Numbered from the stretch's first letter, positions 49,623-61,847 are shown. The stretch: DNA of 64,000 nucleotides from Pratylenchus scribneri (GCA_030063045.1 JAQSEB010000037.1:620001-684000), one strand, 5' to 3'. The notes: generated from the letters alone by a model not told the origin. Translations and numbers: made by a program.

Positions 49623-51500
49623 TTAATTGCATGAACTTTTCGGTCGATTCTGCTTCATCAATGCCCTCGCCTCCATGATTGCTTTATAGGGCAATTGTTG
49701 TTGTTGTTGTTGTTGGTGGGGAAATGTTTCCATTTTATAATTTGGTGGGAAAAGCGGCGATGAAGGTGGCGTTATTTTGATTTTAACACATGGTGTTGGT
49801 GGGGCCGAATGAAATCGAGGTCGTACGGAAGCGGGCAATTCTTGGCATTCACCGCTGATCAATGGGATTGCGGCGAGGCAGGCAACCTTAAAAAAGAATT
49901 ATTTAATTTTTAATATATAAAAATAAAATATTTATTTAATATTTTATGGGATGTAAAAAAATTTGGAAAAAAAAATATTTTTTTAAATAATTTTTAAATA
50001 TTTTTGACTATACCTGTTTCAAATTATTCTGTGCTTTTGGCAATGCCATTTTTGCCCTTCTTTTCGGACCCAAAAATTCGCCAATCACTTTTGCGCATTC
50101 CTTTCGCCCCACAAATTCCGCCCATTCCATCGCATTAAATTGGCGTCCATTGTCCCGTTTGAAGGGGTCAGCGCCTTTATTAAAAATATAAAATGTTGAA
50201 TTAATTGTGTAAATTGTAAATTGCCTGCTCTCAAAAGAATTCGGGCACAATTTGCCCTTCCCTGAATTGCAGCCTTGATCAATGCTGTTTGGCCAAGTTT
50301 ATTTACCTTTTTTATTAAATCATATTTTAACAAATTTATTGAAAAATAGATTATATCCATCTAATTTCTTCAGTAAATTGGGAAAAATTGGTGTTCTTGT
50401 AGGTGAAATTTTAGTGTAATTTATATAACATTTTATAGGGAATAAATTAATCAAATTCATTGAGTATTATTGATATTCATCAGTTTTGGTCAAAAACAGC
50501 TGGATAATTTTCAATTAAAGCGATAATATAAATTTTGAAAAAAATCAAATTTTAATCAATATTTTTAATATCATTTTAATATGTAATGCATTGTAAATTA
50601 TGACTAAATAACTTGACTATCAATATTTGAAAACAGAGCTTTGTTTCCATTTTTTTATATTTAATTTCAATTCAATTAATTCCAAAAATAAAACTCACAT
50701 GATCGACTTGGACATTCGCAAAACGGTGGATAAGCAATTCAACAATTTGGGTGTGGCCTTAAAAAATTATTAATTAATAATTTATTAATTGAATGACCAG
50801 CTTGTGCCGCATGGATTAGTGCTGTGTTGCCTTCAATGTCCTCCAAATTTGCATCAATATTTGGGTCCTTGGCCAACTCTTCAACACTTTCTTTGAGGCC
50901 TCGAGCACAGCTATGGATCAAAAGTGACTAAAAAAATTACGTATATAATTAGGTGGATAAATTTTGTAGAGAATTTGAATTAAAATATTCGACATAATAA
51001 AAAATAATTTTATCAAAAAAAATTCAATATCAAAAAATGTTTGGTAAAATTTCAATTAAATTAATATACTAAAATATTATTATATATTTATTTGTCCCAT
51101 CAATTTAATTCTTAAAATGTAAAAAAAATTGATTCAGCGAAATTTTAAGCCTATTTTAAATAAAATTTTTTTTGAAATATTTTATTAGCTAAAAAAATAC
51201 AAAAAATAAATTTTTCCTTGTCTCATTAATTTTATTTTCTTAATCAAATAACGAAAAATTGTTTCCCGAAAATTTAAGATTATTTTAGGTCATTTATTAA
51301 TTTGATCCATTTTGGCTGACCTTTCCGGATTTGTCCTGTAGATTGACATGATGGTTTGAACCAGATTCGAGCATCGGACATGGTGGTGAGCGAAGGATTT
51401 GTTCCCGTCGTTGGCCATTTATTAATTCATCCGGATCATCCACTGGCTTTTCTTCACCATTTAAATTGGTGCAGGCAATTTGCGGAATAATCTTTTCCAT
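49623..51500 (-). CDS. Ankyrin-repeat protein, 291 residues
   Basis: Six exons (51321-51500, 50798-50927, 50699-50757, 50225-50306, 50014-50174, 49623-49886) total 876 nt. Residues about 61-190 contain ankyrin repeats: NLEDIEGNTALIHAAQAGHT, then QIVELLIHRFANV, then NKLGQTALIKAAIQGRANCA and RILLRAGADPFKRDNGRQFN. The C-terminal exon is Pro/Ser-rich (RPRFHSAPPTPCVKI, a polyglutamine run of six). Ankyrin repeats bind protein partners; the partner is unknown. Intron 4 is 50 nt, begins GC, and contains no GT at all, so a GC-AG intron is required to join the conserved RAGADP motif. The ATG at 51498-51500 was chosen over one seven codons upstream because TTTTTTAG precedes it by one base, typical of a trans-splice acceptor. 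Confidence 0.85.
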
Positions 51501-51501
51501 T

Positions 51502-51510
51502 CTAAAAAAT
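51502..51510 (-). promoter_or_regulatory. Likely spliced-leader acceptor
   Basis: On the minus strand the sequence reads TTTTTTAG, then A, then the start codon of the ankyrin gene. Nematode spliced leaders are commonly joined at such sites a few bases before the ATG. RNA evidence is lacking. Confidence 0.45.
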
Positions 51511-53227
51511 GAAAATGGCATTTTCTGATAATATTTAAGGATAATTTATTTAAATTAGGTCGAAGGCGTGGATTCATAAAATAAATAAATTGAATTTTCT
51601 TCAAACTTTTACGACTAATTTTGTAACATTTTTGTATTTTTATTGTGGAATTTGAAAAAATTTAAATTATATTTTTTCAGCCTTAACCTTAATTCAATCA
51701 TATATTAATTTTATATTCTTTAAAAATATTTTAGTCTTATTTTTATGGCAAAAATTACACAAATTCTTTTGTGTCAAAAAATATTTATATATTTAAGGCC
51801 ATATAACTTGGCCATAATTAGGTATTAGGGCTCAGGGTTAGGCTCAGGGCAGATGGGATTAGGATATATTAAAGAAGTCTGATTTGTCCAAGTTATTTGA
51901 CCTTAAAATTAATTATTTTTCGAAACGAAAAATTTGCGTAAATTAATTTATTTTTGGGTTAATTAATACCCATCCAATTTGATTTTAAAAATTTAATTAA
52001 TTAGTCAAATTAATGCTTCTTAGCTTTACAATTTAATCTCTAATTAAAATTTATTAGAGCAATGATCAATGAATATCCATTAAAATTATTAGATAAATAT
52101 TTTAAATATTTTTTTGGATGGAATTATTTTAAAAATTTTTAACAAATTTATTATCACAAAGTATCGACTTTTTTGCCTAAATAATCCCATCATCCTTCAC
52201 ACAAAGGGTAAAAGAGGGAAATCAGTCGGACAAAAAATGTAAAATTGCTTCCTTTCTGTCACATTATAGTGCCATTACTTAGAGGGAATGAAGCCATTAT
52301 AATGTGTGAAAATGTGCGGGGACGAAGATTATATTTTCACACCATAATCCGCCGCGCACCCGTCTCATTTTTGGCCAGTCGCACTCGGCGCCAACTCTTA
52401 TTAAAATTGAGGTTGAGTTTGGCTAATGCGACGGTTTAATGAGATTTTTGCTAGGCAAAAAAATGTGGAATTGAAATAAGAAGCAAAAAGCATTTTTACC
52501 CTTAAGGAAAAGTCAATATTTGCCAATAAACATTGCAAAATTTAAAGCAGTAACAAAAAATGGGAATTATAAAAAAAAGTCATTATTGATATTCAATTTA
52601 CCAGAGATGTTCTAATTTTAATTAAAAAAATGGGATCATACATTTTTAATTCTATTAATACCGAAAATTAATTTAAATTTACCAAATTCCAATTTTTCCA
52701 TTTTATTCTCTATAATTCGCACTATTTTTCATTAGTTGTTGGTCATTGGCATTTGGATCCAATTCATATTAAAATTGAGGTTGAGTTTAGTTAGCGCGAC
52801 AGTTTAATGAGATTTTTTCTAGGCAAAAAATTTGAAAAAAGCATTTTTACCCTTTAGGGCAATGTCAATATTTACGAAAAATGGAGAGTGGCAAAATGGG
52901 CATGGCAATAAAATAGTCATTTTTGGAATTCAATTCACTAAATGTTCCATAAATAAATAATTCAACAAATATTTTCGCCATCACCAAGTGAATTATATGA
53001 ATAATGGATATTTTTTATTAAAAATTAAATTTCAATTTAAATATCCAGCATTAATTTTATCCATCAAATTAAATGATCCATTAATTTATCCTTAAGGCAT
53101 AGAAAAAATGCATTTATTGATCAAAATTGGATGTAAAATTTAAAATCGTTTTATTCATCCATGTTATAATCCAATTAATTCAGCCGAATTTTCATGTCTT
53201 TTGCCCACATCTTGTCCTTTTTTGGAT
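51511..53227. other. Intergenic region with a MITE and a local duplication
   Basis: A palindromic element at about 51769-51945 has inverted ends around 'aaggccatataacttggcc' and a CTCAGGG/TTAGG-rich middle, the same family as 34018-34145. About 52370-52540 and 52738-52885 are direct duplicates ('aaaattgaggttgagttt', 'aaaaagcatttttaccctt'). No coding region was supported. Confidence 0.5.
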
Positions 53228-53393
53228 TTAAGCCGACACATTTTGGTCTGTTGAATCGGCCGATTCATCATTCTCATCCAAGCTGGACAAACTATTGTTT
53301 AGAATTTTTCTGCATTCCCGAAAAACAGCCAAATGCTTTTTGAGTTTTCCATTTTCTTCTTGAGAATGCTTCAATTGCTGTTCCAGTTGCAAA
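53228..53393 (-). pseudogene. Orphan terminal exon of the MATH/coiled-coil family
   Basis: A 166-nt exon starting after TTGTAG in phase 2 encodes LQLEQQLKHSQEENGKLKKH and ends DSTDQNVSA with a stop. Form, phase and acidic end match the terminal exons at 54033, 57846 and especially 63677 (ends STNISA). It lies 640 bp downstream of the stop of gene A, so it is either a relic of another family member or an alternative last exon of gene A. No companion exons lie nearby. Confidence 0.55.
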
Positions 53394-54032
53394 CTACAAT
53401 GCCAATATAATTTTTATAACTTCGCTACGCTAAAACTGGACGATGGCCCAACTGGGTGACGGCGCTTGCAGCTAATTAGTTCAACAAATATTTTCGCTCT
53501 CTTCGAGTAAATTATAAATGTTTTATGGTCTGTAGAATGATGGGTTACATTATTTGAATAATTTTTTTATTAAAAATGCGAAATATTCCAAATAACTTAT
53601 TAAAAATTTATTTCCCAACATTAAGAATTTTATTCATGAAATTAAATAATTGAACAATTCATCAGAAAAAATTAAGAAAAATGAATTTATTTGAAGATTA
53701 TGATAATTACTCATAATTAATATAAACGGTATGTTATTAATCAGAAAATAGTGTAATTAAGGTTTACAATTATGATCATAAATAATAATTAAAATTGATG
53801 CAAAAAAGTAGATATTATCAGAAAAGGTCATAATTAAATTGATTATAATTAATAATTAAAAGAGGTGAGGTAATCAGAAAATGCCCAGTCAATTAAAATG
53901 ATCAAATTAATAATTAAATATGATGTAAAATAGCAAATACAAAATAAGAAAACGATCATTCCAAATTTCAAATCGAAATCTTCTGGACCCATAAAGCCAG
54001 TTATTACGCACATCCTCATCCTTTGCTCTAAT

Positions 54033-56650
54033 TCAAATTGACTCATTTTGAATTGTTGAACTTTCGACCGACTCATCGTGAATATTCTCAATTTCTTCAG
54101 TCGATTTCTTGCTGTCATTCTCATGTTCGGCAATAAATTTTGAATTTTCGAGTACATTTTGTTTATAGTGGTTGAATAATTCGCCATATTTTTCTTGTAA
54201 TTTATTCAAATTCTCTTGCGCAGCCAATTTCTCCTTTTCGATTTTTTCGTTTTGTTCTCGATAATGCTTCAACTGTAGTTCATAGTCAGAACGCAGCTGA
54301 TTTGAACTGCAATAATAAAATGATCAAAAAGTTTTAATAATAATTTATATTTACCGTTCTTCGCCATCCTTTAGGCACTTCTTAAGCGCTTCTTTCTCTT
54401 TTTCAAGATTTGCAATTTCTGCTCCAAGACAATTAAATTGTTGCTTATATTCAAAACACATCTGCTTTGAACTTCAAATGTTGAAATTAACAAAATATAT
54501 TTCTTCTAATCTATACCGTTTTTTCTCCTTTTCATATTGCTCGAGAGCATCATATTTTTCTTTATTGAGTTGTTTTTGCACAATTGAATGACTAATGGTA
54601 AATTTTTAATATTTTTAAAAAATTTATATTTTTATACCTTTCTTCTTCATCTTTTAGACATTTATCAAGTGCAGCCTTTTCCTTAGTAAGATTCGCAATT
54701 ATTTTTTGACGGCGATTCAATTGTATCTCATATTCCCAGCGCAACTGATTTGAACTGCAATGATGAAACGATTTTCTTGAATTTTTATTGGATACTATTT
54801 TTTAATCGAAAATGTTTTTTTAATATCAAAAGTCTTTTTTTTTTGCAAAATAAAAGTAGTTTTCGAATTCTATTAAATTAGAAACCGGTTTAAGACCCTA
54901 AAAACTGTAGTATATCAATTTGTGGATCTCATCGAGATTCGTCGTTTGACATATTTTAATTTCTTAGTTTTTAAAATCGAAAATGTTCAATCTAGATCTT
55001 TTCAACCATATTTCCAGTTTTTGGTTTTAAACACTAATTTTGAGCCAAAATTTGACATTTTATATACTATTCGATGCATCTCGAAGAGATCTACAAAAAT
55101 TACTTTAAGTTTTGTAGGGTTATATCCGGTTTCTGATTTAAACTACTTTTGATGAAAAAATTTACTCATTTTATTTTACCGTGCTTCCTCTTCCTTTAGT
55201 AATTTTTCAATCTCAGTAAAATGGATCTGTTTAAGTTGTGCAATTTCATCTCGATGGCTCTTCTGATTTCGATCAAATTCTTCGGTGCGCAACTTTGAAC
55301 TGAATTTGAAATTGTCAAAATATTTTTTTCTTTTATTTTTACTTTGCTTCCTCCTCCTTGTGATATTTTTCAATAACAGCCAATCTATTCTTTTCAGCAT
55401 TTGTGTAATTTTCTTGGAAGCACTTCAATTGTTGTTCATAATCCGATCGTAGCTGATTTAAACTGAAATGAAAAAATGGTCGAACTTTTTTAAAACCATT
55501 TATATTTTATACCGTTTTTCGTCATCCTTTCGACATTTTTCGATAGCAGCTAATTTCTTTTTCAACATTTGTAATTTCTTCACGAAAACTTTTAAATTGT
55601 TGTTCATAGTCGGACAGTTTTGAATCGCTGAATTTATTGAAGAAATTATAGAAATTGTTTTTTGAAATTTTGTACCGTGCTTCCTCTTCTTTTTTGAATC
55701 GTTTAATCATATCACCGATTTTTCCCAATTCGGCCCGACAACCATTTCGATATTCCTCATATTCAGAGCGAATCTTTTGTATATCATTTTCTTTCGCATC
55801 CAATTTCCTTTTCAAATTCTTTGTCTTCTCTTTTTCTTGCATAAGTTCAACGGCTTGTAAATCCTGTAAAAATTAAAAATTTTAATTTAAAATCCGCTTA
55901 AATTATATTCTTTAGAGAACCACCTTCTTAATAATAATCTCGGAATGAAGAATGAGTTTATGGCCTTCGACAATGAAATTTTTATCATCCAATTTGGCAC
56001 GGCTAATGAAATCATCAAATCCCCAGCCTTGGTCCATTGTTTCCAAATAATAATCGCACAAATTGTCTTCTGTATTTCAAAAAAAATGTATTCATTATTT
56101 TTCATTTCGATTTAAACAATTTTAAAATATTTTCAATAATTTTTTTTCAAAATACATACGTTTTTTATTTACTTTAACCCCTTTTCCATTGATAATGGCC
56201 AATCTCCAATCCACTTTCACTTCCTTTGATCCATTTCCATCCAATAAATGCAGATATACCGACACATTCTTGTTTGATTTTTTCTTAATGCCTCTTGGGT
56301 ACAAACGCAAAACCCATTTAATATCTTGGCCGATTGGACCTTTCGAGCTGAAATTTTTTAAATTAATCGAAATTATTTTATCAGCGGGGCTCATTTTTAT
56401 TTTTGAATAATATTTAAAATAATTACTAGAATTACCTGAAAATCTCGGATTGTTCATACTTTCCTGTTTCCTGCTGTAGTGAAAGAATATTGTCAATCTT
56501 TAATAATAATTTAATTAATTTGAGTTTGCCAATAATTGTATCAATTCAAAAGAACTTACTTCCCACGTGTAAATCCTGAATTAACAAATATAATATAAAA
56601 AATAAATTTTATTATTATTACTTTGTGTAGCTATTGTCAGAATTTGCCAT
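54033..56650 (-). CDS. MATH-domain, modular coiled-coil protein (gene A), one frameshift
   Basis: Thirteen exons: 56622-56650, 56560-56575, 56436-56497, 56160-56347, 55924-56069, 55676-55863, 55513-55627, 55343-55462, 55180-55299, 54638-54754, 54517-54591, 54355-54471 and 54033-54306. Exons 1-5 encode a MATH domain (YTWEIDNILSL, IKWVLRLYPRG, VKVDWRLAIING, FIVEGHKLILHSEIIIKK), a TRAF-like beta sandwich that binds peptide motifs. Exons 6-13 encode a coiled coil built of near-repeated modules, each exon starting like SNQLRSDYEQQLK and ending like EEEAR with phase-2 boundaries. Exon 7 is 115 nt instead of 114: an additional A in a run (55558-55562 on the plus strand) brings a stop. Counting one A fewer there gives about 521 residues. 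Either a sequence error or a young pseudogene. Intron 9 holds a dispersed repeat (54880-55145). Confidence 0.75.
54880..55145. repeat. Palindromic dispersed repeat in MATH gene A
   Basis: Starts 'agaaaccggtttaagaccct' and ends 'gtagggttatatccggtttc', with inverted inner halves ('gtggatctcatcgagattcg', 'catctcgaagagatctac'). It lies wholly in the intron between exons 9 and 10. Confidence 0.75.
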
Positions 56651-57845
56651 TGCAATGGTGAATAAATGAAATGATTTTGCCGAATCCGATAGTCGTTTAT
56701 AGCCGATCGTTTTTGAGCAAAACCCGGCTTATCAAAAAAAATAATAGTTTTAAGAGCAGCAATAGACAGAAATATAAAGTTAAATTTAATAAAACAGCGA
56801 AAATTATCTAAAATTAAGAGCGAAATTCGGAGATAGTGTCAAGTATTGAAAAACGGAAATTATAAATACAAATCTAGTCAAAAAAATTCATCATGATTTT
56901 TTAAGTTAATTATCTAAATTTAAATTTAAGTAAAATGGTAATATAATAAGGCTGATGATGAAGTTGGGATGGTCAATTTGGGGAGCATTTTAATGGGAAT
57001 GAGGAATGAGGGCCTAAGAAATATATGAAGAATTGTCTGGGTCATTTAGTGGAAATGGAGAAGTCAATGTGTTTTGAATTTTGACTTAGCACTCAATGAC
57101 CATCCTTGGCATTTGGCAAAGTTCCAGAGTCGCAGAGTATGCTTTTATGGTATTCTGTTGTTATCGGGGAAAATGGGAAAATTGCCTCAAGCATTATTTG
57201 CCATAAAGATAAATCATAAAATAAGCTGCTGGACAAAAAATATTCAAAAAGTTAACCCAAGGCAATTTCCCAAGCATTCAAAATCCAAATAGTTAAATAA
57301 TGACTAATTTCAACTTATTGTTGAAGAAAGAACTGATTAATTCAAAAAAAAATGCTCAAAACGAAATGCCCCAATGCATAAGATGGCATTGGCATCGACA
57401 GTAGGAAAAATGAAAATATGTTGAATTTGAAGCCTTTTTAGAAATCAAAAATTCTTTACTTCCTGCTCACAGTAAAATAATTTTCGAAAAATATATATTT
57501 TTCATGGCGAATAAAAAGTAATTTATAAATACACAAAATTTAATGAATCTGATAGAATTTTATTTATAATTAAAATAATTTTTCTCGTACTTTGTCTTTT
57601 TATTTAATAGAGGAGGCAATATTCTATATTATAAGAAATCCCAGAAACAACAGGATAAAAATTTGCTAAAAATGCAATCAAATTAAATGTATCTTTAAAA
57701 TTTTATCATAGTTAAATAATTATGATTTATGAAAATCAACATGGAAATGCATCAAAATATTAGCCCATAATTGATTGCATTAATTAAATTAAAAATTAGC
57801 AAAATTTCCGTATTTAATTAGCCGTCTCTTATTATTTGAGCCTAT
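56651..57845. other. Upstream region of MATH gene A, duplicated at 62620-63070
   Basis: No gene is supported. Blocks such as 'aattgtctgggtcattt', 'gaaagaactgatta' and 'aatggcatcgat'-like strings at about 56950-57420 recur in the same order upstream of gene B at about 62620-63060. The tandem duplication therefore carried promoter-proximal sequence together with the genes, and the conserved blocks are candidates for shared regulatory sites. Confidence 0.55.
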
Positions 57846-60800
57846 TTAAAAAATTGTAATAATCTCATTCTCATTGTCTATAGCTCTCATTTTAGTACGT
57901 GTTGACTGTTGTTCTGATGTGTTGTTGTTCATTTCCTCAATAAATTTTGAACTGTCCCGAACATAATGATTGTATAATTTATCATATTTTCGTTTCAAAT
58001 ATTTAAGTGCTTCCTCTTGTTTTTGACATTTTTCAACTGCAGCCAATTTTTCCTTTTTAGCATTTGCAATTTCATCTTTACAATTCTTCAGTTGAAGTCC
58101 ATATTCCGAGTGCAAAAAATTTAAACTAAAATGAAATTACCGATTTTATTAATATTTTTACCGTTCTTTCTCCTCATTTTGCCATTTTTTAAGAGCATCC
58201 AATTGTTCAATAATTGTGCGGTTTTCATCATAACTTTTCAATAATTTCGAATGTAAATTCCAATAACGCTTATAATATTGCTTATATTCCGTGCAGAGAT
58301 TTGAATAACTGGAGAATAAAAAAAATACATATGGATTGAATCGAAAAATTTATTGAAAATGCTGAATAGTATACTGTATTAATAGGTTTTAAAAATTTAG
58401 TGATTTGTCCTAGACTCCCAAATCATATACCAAACCAAATTGATACATCTCGTTGTTGAGTTTTGACCTAAAATTAAAAGTGTTGAACCGTTTTTTCCTT
58501 TTCGGTTCTAAACTACTTTAACATTGGTTAAAGCCAAGCCAAATCATTATATAACAATGTGTATCGTCGAAATCTATCGATTGGATATAAGATTTGGGCG
58601 TCTAAAACAAGTCACTAAATTGTTAGAAACCTTTTAATCTTTTTTAGCATTTTCAGTAATTTTTTCGGCCTTTTAAATATTTCTCAAATAAATATTTTAC
58701 ATATTTTTATACCGTAATTCGTCATCCTCTTTGCTTTTCTCAAGAGCAGCATTGTCCTTTTTGAGCTTTTCAATTTCATTTCGAGAACATTTCTGATATT
58801 GTTGATAATCTGAGCGAATTTTTTCAATTTCCTCTTCCTTTGAATTCAATTTCCTTTTCAAACTTTTGGTTTGTTCTTTTTCGTGTTTAAGTTCGGCTTG
58901 CACATTCTAAAAATTAATACTATATTTTTTGAAAATGAATTTCGGAGGGTAAATATATTCAAAATTCTTAATTTATTTATAAAATAATTATATAATCATT
59001 TTTAAAAATAAAATTTTTATTTATTTTTCTAAAATTAAAATTATAGAATAAAATTTAATATAAAATATTTTTAAATATTTTTTTAATATATAAATTATTT
59101 TACCTTCTTAATAATGATCTCAGAATGCAGAATAAGTTTATGGCCTTCAACAATGTAATTTTTATCAGCGTCATCGAGTTTTGCACGGCTAATAAAATTT
59201 TCGAAACCACAACTTGGAATATCAATACCAATAATATTATTTAACAATTCGAGCGATTTTCCTTCTGCAAATGCAAATTAAGTAGATAAAAAAATTTTAA
59301 CTGTAGAAATTATAAATAATTTAGAAAATTTTATATTATAACTTTAGATTTTCCATTATAATTTTTTTGATAATTTTAGGAACAAAATTTCGTGGTACTT
59401 GTATACTTTGTATCCGCCAGAACCCTTAAAAAATTTCGATTTTTTTTTTCGCTTTAAAATCAATTTTAAATGTTTAATTTATGTTTTTTAGCTATGGAAG
59501 AATTAAAAGAGTTCAAATTACGCGATTTATTCGACAAATTACGCCTTTCTGACAAGGAATTTGAAAATTGGTTCAAAGAATTAAATTTACTTCACACACA
59601 AAGAGTTTGCGAATGTGGCAAGGCAATGTGCTACAAATGGATTAAAAATCGTCGGAATCCACTATGGATTTGCAATTGGCGGAAAAATCATAACGGAAAA
59701 CAACCATCAAAGGGATTTTACGAGGGAACTTTTTTTGCTGATAGTCACTTATCAATCAAACAGGTGAGAAAAAGGGATCAAAAATTAATAATTTTCTACT
59801 TCAGGTTTTTGAATTTACATATTACTGGGTACGTGACACAAACAAACAAAAGGATTTTGAATTTGATATGGGCATCAGTCGCAAAATCATAGTGGATTGG
59901 AAATCATTTTGTCGCGACATATGCATCGACTGGTTCGTAAAAACGCCAATTCAAATTGGTTTGTACAATTTTATAATTCCATAGTAGCATTTTTTTAATT
60001 AGGTGGACTAAATTCAATCGTGGAGATAGATGAAACGGCCATCACACGCAGAAAATACAACAGGGGCAGATTGGTTCGAGATACACAATGGTACTTCGGT
60101 GGAGTGGATCGCCAAACGGGCAAATGCTTCATTGTTTCATGTGGACCAAGGAGTGCCGACAGCCTTCTTCCATACATTCAACAGTACATTCGCCCAGGAT
60201 CAATAATCGTGTCGGACTGTTGGAAAGCATACAACAAAATCAAGGATCTTCCTGAACTCTACACTCATTACACAGTCAACCACAGCAAAAATTTCGTCGA
60301 TCCTATTTCAAAACAACACACGAATACCATTGAAAGCACGTGGCAGAAATTCAAACATGGGCATAAGAAACGCTTTGGCACACACCGATCAGCAGTTATA
60401 AGCTATGTGCATGAATTTATGTGGCGAAAAGAATTTGGAGGACCCGATATTTTTTTCCATTTTTGGTCTCAAGTTTCACAAATATACCCCATTTAATTCA
60501 CTTTGTTATTTTTTTTGTTATAAAAATGCATTAATAAACATTTAAAATTGATTTTAAAGCGGAAAAAAAAATCGAAATTTTTTAAGGGTTCTGGCGGATA
60601 CAAAGTATACAAGTACCAATTTCGTTATTTCATCAATTGATAATAATTTTATTAATAAAATTTTTAAATTAATTTAATACGAAAAATCATTAACAGAATC
60701 TTATAAAATGTAGCAATAATGCTTTCTATTATTTTTAACTAATTATAATATTCCAACTATTTTTAAAATAAATTTTAGCAGTTTTATAAACCTATTCGGC

Positions 60801-61847
60801 CAATATTCATTTACTAACCATGTTTGTTTACTTTATTTCCGTTTGCATTAATGATGGACAATTTCCAATCCAAGTTTACTTTTGTTGATTCATTCCCATC
60901 CAATAATAAGAGAAAAATAGAAACATTATTTTTTGCTTTTGCCGTATAGCCTCTCGGGTAGACAAGCAAAGTCCATTTCAATTCTTGACCAAGTGGATCT
61001 TTCGATCTGAAAACATTTGAACGAACAAAGTCGAAAATTGTTTCTGAATTGATTATTAATATTGTCAAGTTTGCCTAACAATAAAAAATAATTAATAAAT
61101 GGGAAATATTTAATTTGCCGAAAAAACATTGAAATTACCGAAAAGAGTACTGAAAATACCGAAAAACTACGGTTCATCGATTTCTCCTAGACCTAAAAAT
61201 CCTACACCCAATCGATAAATCTCATTAAGACTCAGTCGATTGCTATATATTTTTCATGATTTAATCAATTCTAATTTAGTTTTGAATCAAAAATTAAAAC
61301 GGTTTGATAATTTAATTTTTAGTCAAATTTCGGCCAATTATATATCATTCGAAGCGACTAGACGAGCTCTATCCAATGGTATATGGTTTACGAATTTTGG
61401 ACAAATCGTTAAACTGTTATAAACTTTTCGCCATTTTCAATGTTTTTTTCGCCATTTTAAATATTTCCCGTTAGATATATGGTTTGAGGGTGTATGACAA
61501 ACCAGTAAACTGTTATAAAGCTTTTTCGGCATTTTCAATACTCTTTTGGGCATTTTTAATGTTTGGAATTTCAACTATTTTCGGAAAATTAAATACTATC
61601 CATTTGTAAATTAAATATTAAATACTTGAATGTCTCGGATTGCTGATATTCACCATTCGATTGCCGTAGTGAGAGAAAATTGTCTATCTTGATTAAATTA
61701 CAACAATTAAATTTTAATTTGTTCTCAATTATTTAAAATTTTCAAAGAATTTACCTCCCAAATGAAACTCCTGAATTAACAAAAATAATAAATAAAAAAA
61801 GAGATTTATTATTATTACTTTGTGTAACTATCGTCCGAATTTGCCAT
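57846..61847 (-). CDS. MATH-domain coiled-coil protein (gene B), 358 residues
   Basis: Eight exons (61819-61847, 61755-61770, 61626-61687, 60819-61006, 59104-59264, 58713-58906, 58162-58308, 57846-58125) total 1077 nt with consistent phases. The first four exons have the same lengths as in gene A (29, 16, 62 and 188 nt). Residues 1-150 form the MATH domain (FIWEIDNFLSL, LKWTLLVYPRG, VNLDWKLSIINANG, YIVEGHKLILHSEIIIKK). The rest is a coiled coil with fewer module exons than gene A, ending with YDKLYNHYVRDSSKFIEEM and an acidic tail. MATH domains commonly act as adaptors, often for ubiquitin ligases or TRAF signalling; no BTB or RING domain is present. Intron 4 contains a complete Merlin-type transposon in the opposite orientation, removed by splicing. 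Confidence 0.88.
58375..58645. repeat. Palindromic dispersed repeat in MATH gene B, intron 6
   Basis: The halves 'gtgatttgtcctagactccc' and 'gcgtctaaaacaagtcacta' are inverted relatives, with 'gttgaaccgttttttcc' near the centre. Same family as 61140-61560 and 39030-39290. Confidence 0.7.
59394..60617 (+). mobile_element. Complete Merlin (IS1016/ISXO2-like) transposon
   Basis: The 1224-bp element has terminal inverted repeats of about 88 bp, starting GGTACTTGTATACTTTGTAT and nearly perfect, and an 8-bp target duplication AATTTCGT (59386-59393 and 60618-60625). It encodes one intact three-exon transposase. TIR type, 8-bp duplication and transposase family agree with the Merlin superfamily. It lies in intron 4 of MATH gene B on the opposite strand. 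Near-identical ends and an open transposase suggest recent insertion and possible activity. Confidence 0.95.
59494..60496 (+). CDS. Merlin transposase (ISXO2-like DDE)
   Basis: Exons 59494-59763, 59805-59958 and 60003-60496 give 918 nt, or 305 residues. The N-terminal part has the cysteine pattern CECGKAMCYKW then PLWIC, as in the zinc-binding region of ISXO2-like transposases. The catalytic triad is visible: D151 in VEIDET, D213 in IIVSDCWKAY and E252 in HTNTIESTWQKFK. It would cut and paste the element by recognising its TIRs. Both introns are short (41 and 44 nt) and GT-AG. ATG 59494 was preferred over 59470 because TTTTTTAG lies directly before it, but the longer start is possible. No frameshift or premature stop is seen. 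Confidence 0.93.
61140..61560. repeat. Palindromic dispersed repeat in MATH gene B, intron 3
   Basis: Inverted halves with 'ccgaaaaactacggttcatc' on the left and 'gacaaatcgttaaactgtta' on the right; the right end is tandemly repeated ('ggtttgagggtgtatgaca', about 61475-61560). It includes 'ttatatatcattcgaagcga' and 'gacgagctctatccaat', the family core. Confidence 0.7.
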
